Origin: CAWHQZ01 sp963831645 | Lineage (GTDB): Bacteria; Pseudomonadota; Alphaproteobacteria; Rhizobiales; Aestuariivirgaceae | Assembly: GCA_963831645.1 (NCBI GenBank) | Contig: CAWHQZ010000023.1 | Coordinates: 310,001-374,000 of the forward strand | DNA: 64,000 nucleotides | Direction: 5' to 3' | Shown: piece after piece, positions 62,193 to 64,000 of the stretch | Numbering within the stretch: the stretch's first letter is position 1 | Layout: each line of letters begins with the position of its first letter | Made by a program: the position numbers and the translations under genes | Notes under the pieces: generated by a model | Told to the model about the DNA's origin: nothing | The model's input: only the letters and a program-made list of their open reading frames with translations | The model's database searches: none

Positions 62193-63971
62193 ATGCACGC
62201 ATATCGAAGCCACAATTGCGGCGAGTTGCGCCCGAACGTCATCGGCGAGCAGGTTCGCCTGTCAGGCTGGGTACATCGCGTTCGCGACCATGGCGGTCTG
62301 CTGTTCATCGATCTGCGCGATCATTACGGGTTGACGCAGGTGGTTGTTGATCCCGACGTTGCTGCCTTTTCGTTGGCCGAGACGCTTCGCTCCGAGTGGG
62401 TGGTCCGCATTGACGGGCAGCTTCGCGCACGGCCGGCCGGCAGTGAAAATCCCGAACTTCCAACCGGTCTGGTAGAGGTCTACGCAACCGGCCTTACGGT
62501 GCTGGCGGAATCCCGGGATCTGCCCTTGCCGGTGTTTGGTGATCAGGAGTATCCCGAAGAAGCCCGTCTTACCTATCGTTTCCTCGATCTTCGTCGCGAG
62601 CGTATCCACGGCAACATCGTCAAGCGCAGCGCCATCATCGAATCAATCCGGCGGCGGATGCGGGAGCAGGGGTTCTTCGAATTTCAGACGCCCATTCTGA
62701 CGGCGTCCTCGCCAGAGGGAGCGCGCGACTTTCTGGTCCCATCGCGGCTTCATCCGGGCAAGTTCTATGCTCTGCCGCAGGCGCCCCAGCAGTTCAAGCA
62801 ACTCATCATGATGTCGGGCTTCGACCGGTATTTTCAGATCGCGCCCTGTTTTCGCGATGAAGATGCCCGCGCTGACCGGTCGCCCGGAGAGTTCTATCAG
62901 CTCGATATCGAAATGAGTTTCGTCACGCAGGAAGACGTTTTTGGAGCGGTCGAGCCCGTGTTGCGCGGCTTGTTCGAGGAGTTCGGCAGCGGCAAGCCGG
63001 TCACTCGGTCGTTTCCCCGGATACCTTACCGTGACGCTCTCCGTAAGTACGGCACCGACAAGCCGAATCTTCGCAATCCGCTCATCCTGCAACCCGTCAC
63101 CGATCATTTCGCCGGCTCCGGCTTCAAAGTGTTTGCCGATCCGATAGCTTTGGATGATGCCGTAGAAGTGTGGGCGATACCTGCCCCCAAAGGAGGCTCG
63201 CGCGCCTTTTGCGATCGCATGAACGGATGGGCTCAAGGTCAGGGGCAACCGGGTCTGGGATATGTCTTCTGGAGGGGGGGTGAGGAGGGTGGCGCCGGTC
63301 CCATCGCCAAAAACATAGGTTCGCAGCGTACCGAGGCGATCCGCACCCAGCTCGCGTTGTCGGCCGGGGATGCGGCCTTTTTCATCTGCGGCAGGCCGGA
63401 GAGGTTTCAGCGCTTCGCCGGCCAGGCCAGAACTTTCATCGGCGATCAGCTGGGGTTGGTCGACAAAAACCAGTTTGCCTTTTGCTGGGTCATCGATTTT
63501 CCGATGTACGAATGGAACGATGAAGAGAAAAAGGTCGATTTTTCCCACAACCCGTTCTCGATGCCGCAGGGCGGTCTGGAGGCTCTGACCACACAAGATC
63601 CGCTTTCGATCCTGGCCTATCAGTACGACATCGTCTGCAACGGGATTGAATTGTCTTCCGGCGCAATTCGGAACCATCGGCCGGAGACGATGAAAAAGGC
63701 TTTTGCGATCGCCGGCTACGGCGAGGAGGTGCTGGAAAGTAGGTTCGGAGGGGTGTATCGCGCCTTCCAATATGGTGCGCCGCCGCATGGCGGGATTGCG
63801 CCGGGCATCGACCGCATCGTCATGTTGCTGTGCGGCGAAAGCAACCTCCGCGAAGTCGTGTTGTTCCCTATGAATCAGCAGGCTCAGGATCTGCTAATGG
63901 GCGCGCCGACCGAAGTCTCGGCCAGGCAACTTCGCGAGCTTCACATCCGCCTGAGTTTACCGGCCCGATAA
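62193..63971 (+). CDS. aspS: Aspartyl-tRNA synthetase
   Basis: The 592-residue class II synthetase has an N-terminal OB-fold (VRLSGWVHRVRDHGGLLFIDLRDHYG), motif 2 in CFRDEDARADR, an inserted GAD domain and motif 3 GIAPGIDRIVMLL. It charges tRNA-Asp, and possibly tRNA-Asn if the genome uses the GatCAB pathway. It has a normal length and is complete. It is transcribed away from the broken MFS gene. Confidence 0.97.
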   Translation: MHAYRSHNCGELRPNVIGEQVRLSGWVHRVRDHGGLLFIDLRDHYGLTQVVVDPDVAAFSLAETLRSEWVVRIDGQLRARPAGSENPELPTGLVEVYATGLTVLAESRDLPLPVFGDQEYPEEARLTYRFLDLRRERIHGNIVKRSAIIESIRRRMREQGFFEFQTPILTASSPEGARDFLVPSRLHPGKFYALPQAPQQFKQLIMMSGFDRYFQIAPCFRDEDARADRSPGEFYQLDIEMSFVTQEDVFGAVEPVLRGLFEEFGSGKPVTRSFPRIPYRDALRKYGTDKPNLRNPLILQPVTDHFAGSGFKVFADPIALDDAVEVWAIPAPKGGSRAFCDRMNGWAQGQGQPGLGYVFWRGGEEGGAGPIAKNIGSQRTEAIRTQLALSAGDAAFFICGRPERFQRFAGQARTFIGDQLGLVDKNQFAFCWVIDFPMYEWNDEEKKVDFSHNPFSMPQGGLEALTTQDPLSILAYQYDIVCNGIELSSGAIRNHRPETMKKAFAIAGYGEEVLESRFGGVYRAFQYGAPPHGGIAPGIDRIVMLLCGESNLREVVLFPMNQQAQDLLMGAPTEVSARQLRELHIRLSLPAR

Positions 63972-64000
63972 TCTGCCGGCTCGGTTCGTCGGATCAGTTG

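Noticed and set aside
1..64000. CRISPR arrays, tRNA or rRNA genes, toxin-antitoxin pairs, phage defence clusters
   Set aside because: No repeated spacer pattern, cloverleaf sequence or matching gene families were recognised anywhere in the window.

Overview
The window is a high-GC (roughly 60-63% by eye), gene-dense chromosomal segment from an alphaproteobacterium, most likely of the order Hyphomicrobiales (Rhizobiales). The evidence is gene order: dnaB-alr-mlaE-mlaF-radA-cvpA-purF-SDR, rpsF-rpsR-DUF2232-rplI facing fabD-fabG-acpP-fabF-mltG-yicC-gmk, lptD-surA-pdxA-rsmA facing pepA-holC, and purN-purM with DUF2066-PgsA-like-PerM-hdaA-ppk-ppx are arrangements typical of that order. No rRNA, tRNA, CRISPR array, prophage or plasmid function was seen.

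Layout. 1-5.2 kb (+): end of a small membrane protein, a DegQ-like periplasmic protease, and yfgM-like-bamB-der (envelope assembly plus ribosome GTPase). 5.2-17.2 kb (-): a frameshifted YceI gene with an uncharacterised membrane protein, then a long run of housekeeping genes from dnaB down to purF and an SDR, and a cyclopropane fatty acid synthase. 17.4-19.8 kb (-): ribosomal proteins L9, S18 and S6 with DUF2232. 20.2-26.7 kb (+): type II fatty acid synthesis core, MltG, YicC and guanylate kinase. 26.7-33.0 kb (-): zinc alcohol dehydrogenase, rsmA, pdxA (frameshifted at its end), surA and lptD. 33.3-35.9 kb (+): pepA, holC and a divergent SDR. 35.9-37.8 kb (-): an ABC-F ATPase. 37.9-40.8 kb (+): a polar amino acid ABC importer. 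40.9-44.2 kb (+): an OmpA-like protein with a five-fold helical repeat (frameshifted), ndk and a VUT-family transporter. 44.2-46.6 kb (-): an FAD/GcvT-type dimethylglycine/sarcosine dehydrogenase-like enzyme. 46.9-49.6 kb: a YafY-type regulator (+) running into purN-purM (-). 49.7-57.0 kb (+): DUF2066, a PgsA-like enzyme, PerM-like permease, HdaA, Ppk and Ppx. 57.0-62.0 kb: RNase D (-) and a YcaD-like MFS gene (-) split by an IS21-family element. 62.2-64.0 kb (+): aspS.

The most notable features are structural. A complete but decayed IS21-family element (59201-61836, 2636 bp) has recognisable ends, multiple internal end repeats and a 6-bp target duplication, and sits in an MFS gene just upstream of rnd. 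Single-base frameshifts occur in yceI, pdxA, the OmpA-like gene and the MFS gene. The pdxA frameshift creates an artificial-looking 620-codon PdxA-RsmA fusion. Together with many indels in the IS, these raise the question of real gene decay versus indel errors in the assembly. lptF and lptG are absent from the place where related genomes carry them (between pepA and lptD). No clearly new multi-gene system is visible. The best candidates for something undescribed are the repeat-containing OmpA-like protein, the YceI-associated membrane protein, and a 34-codon possible membrane miniprotein at 46857.
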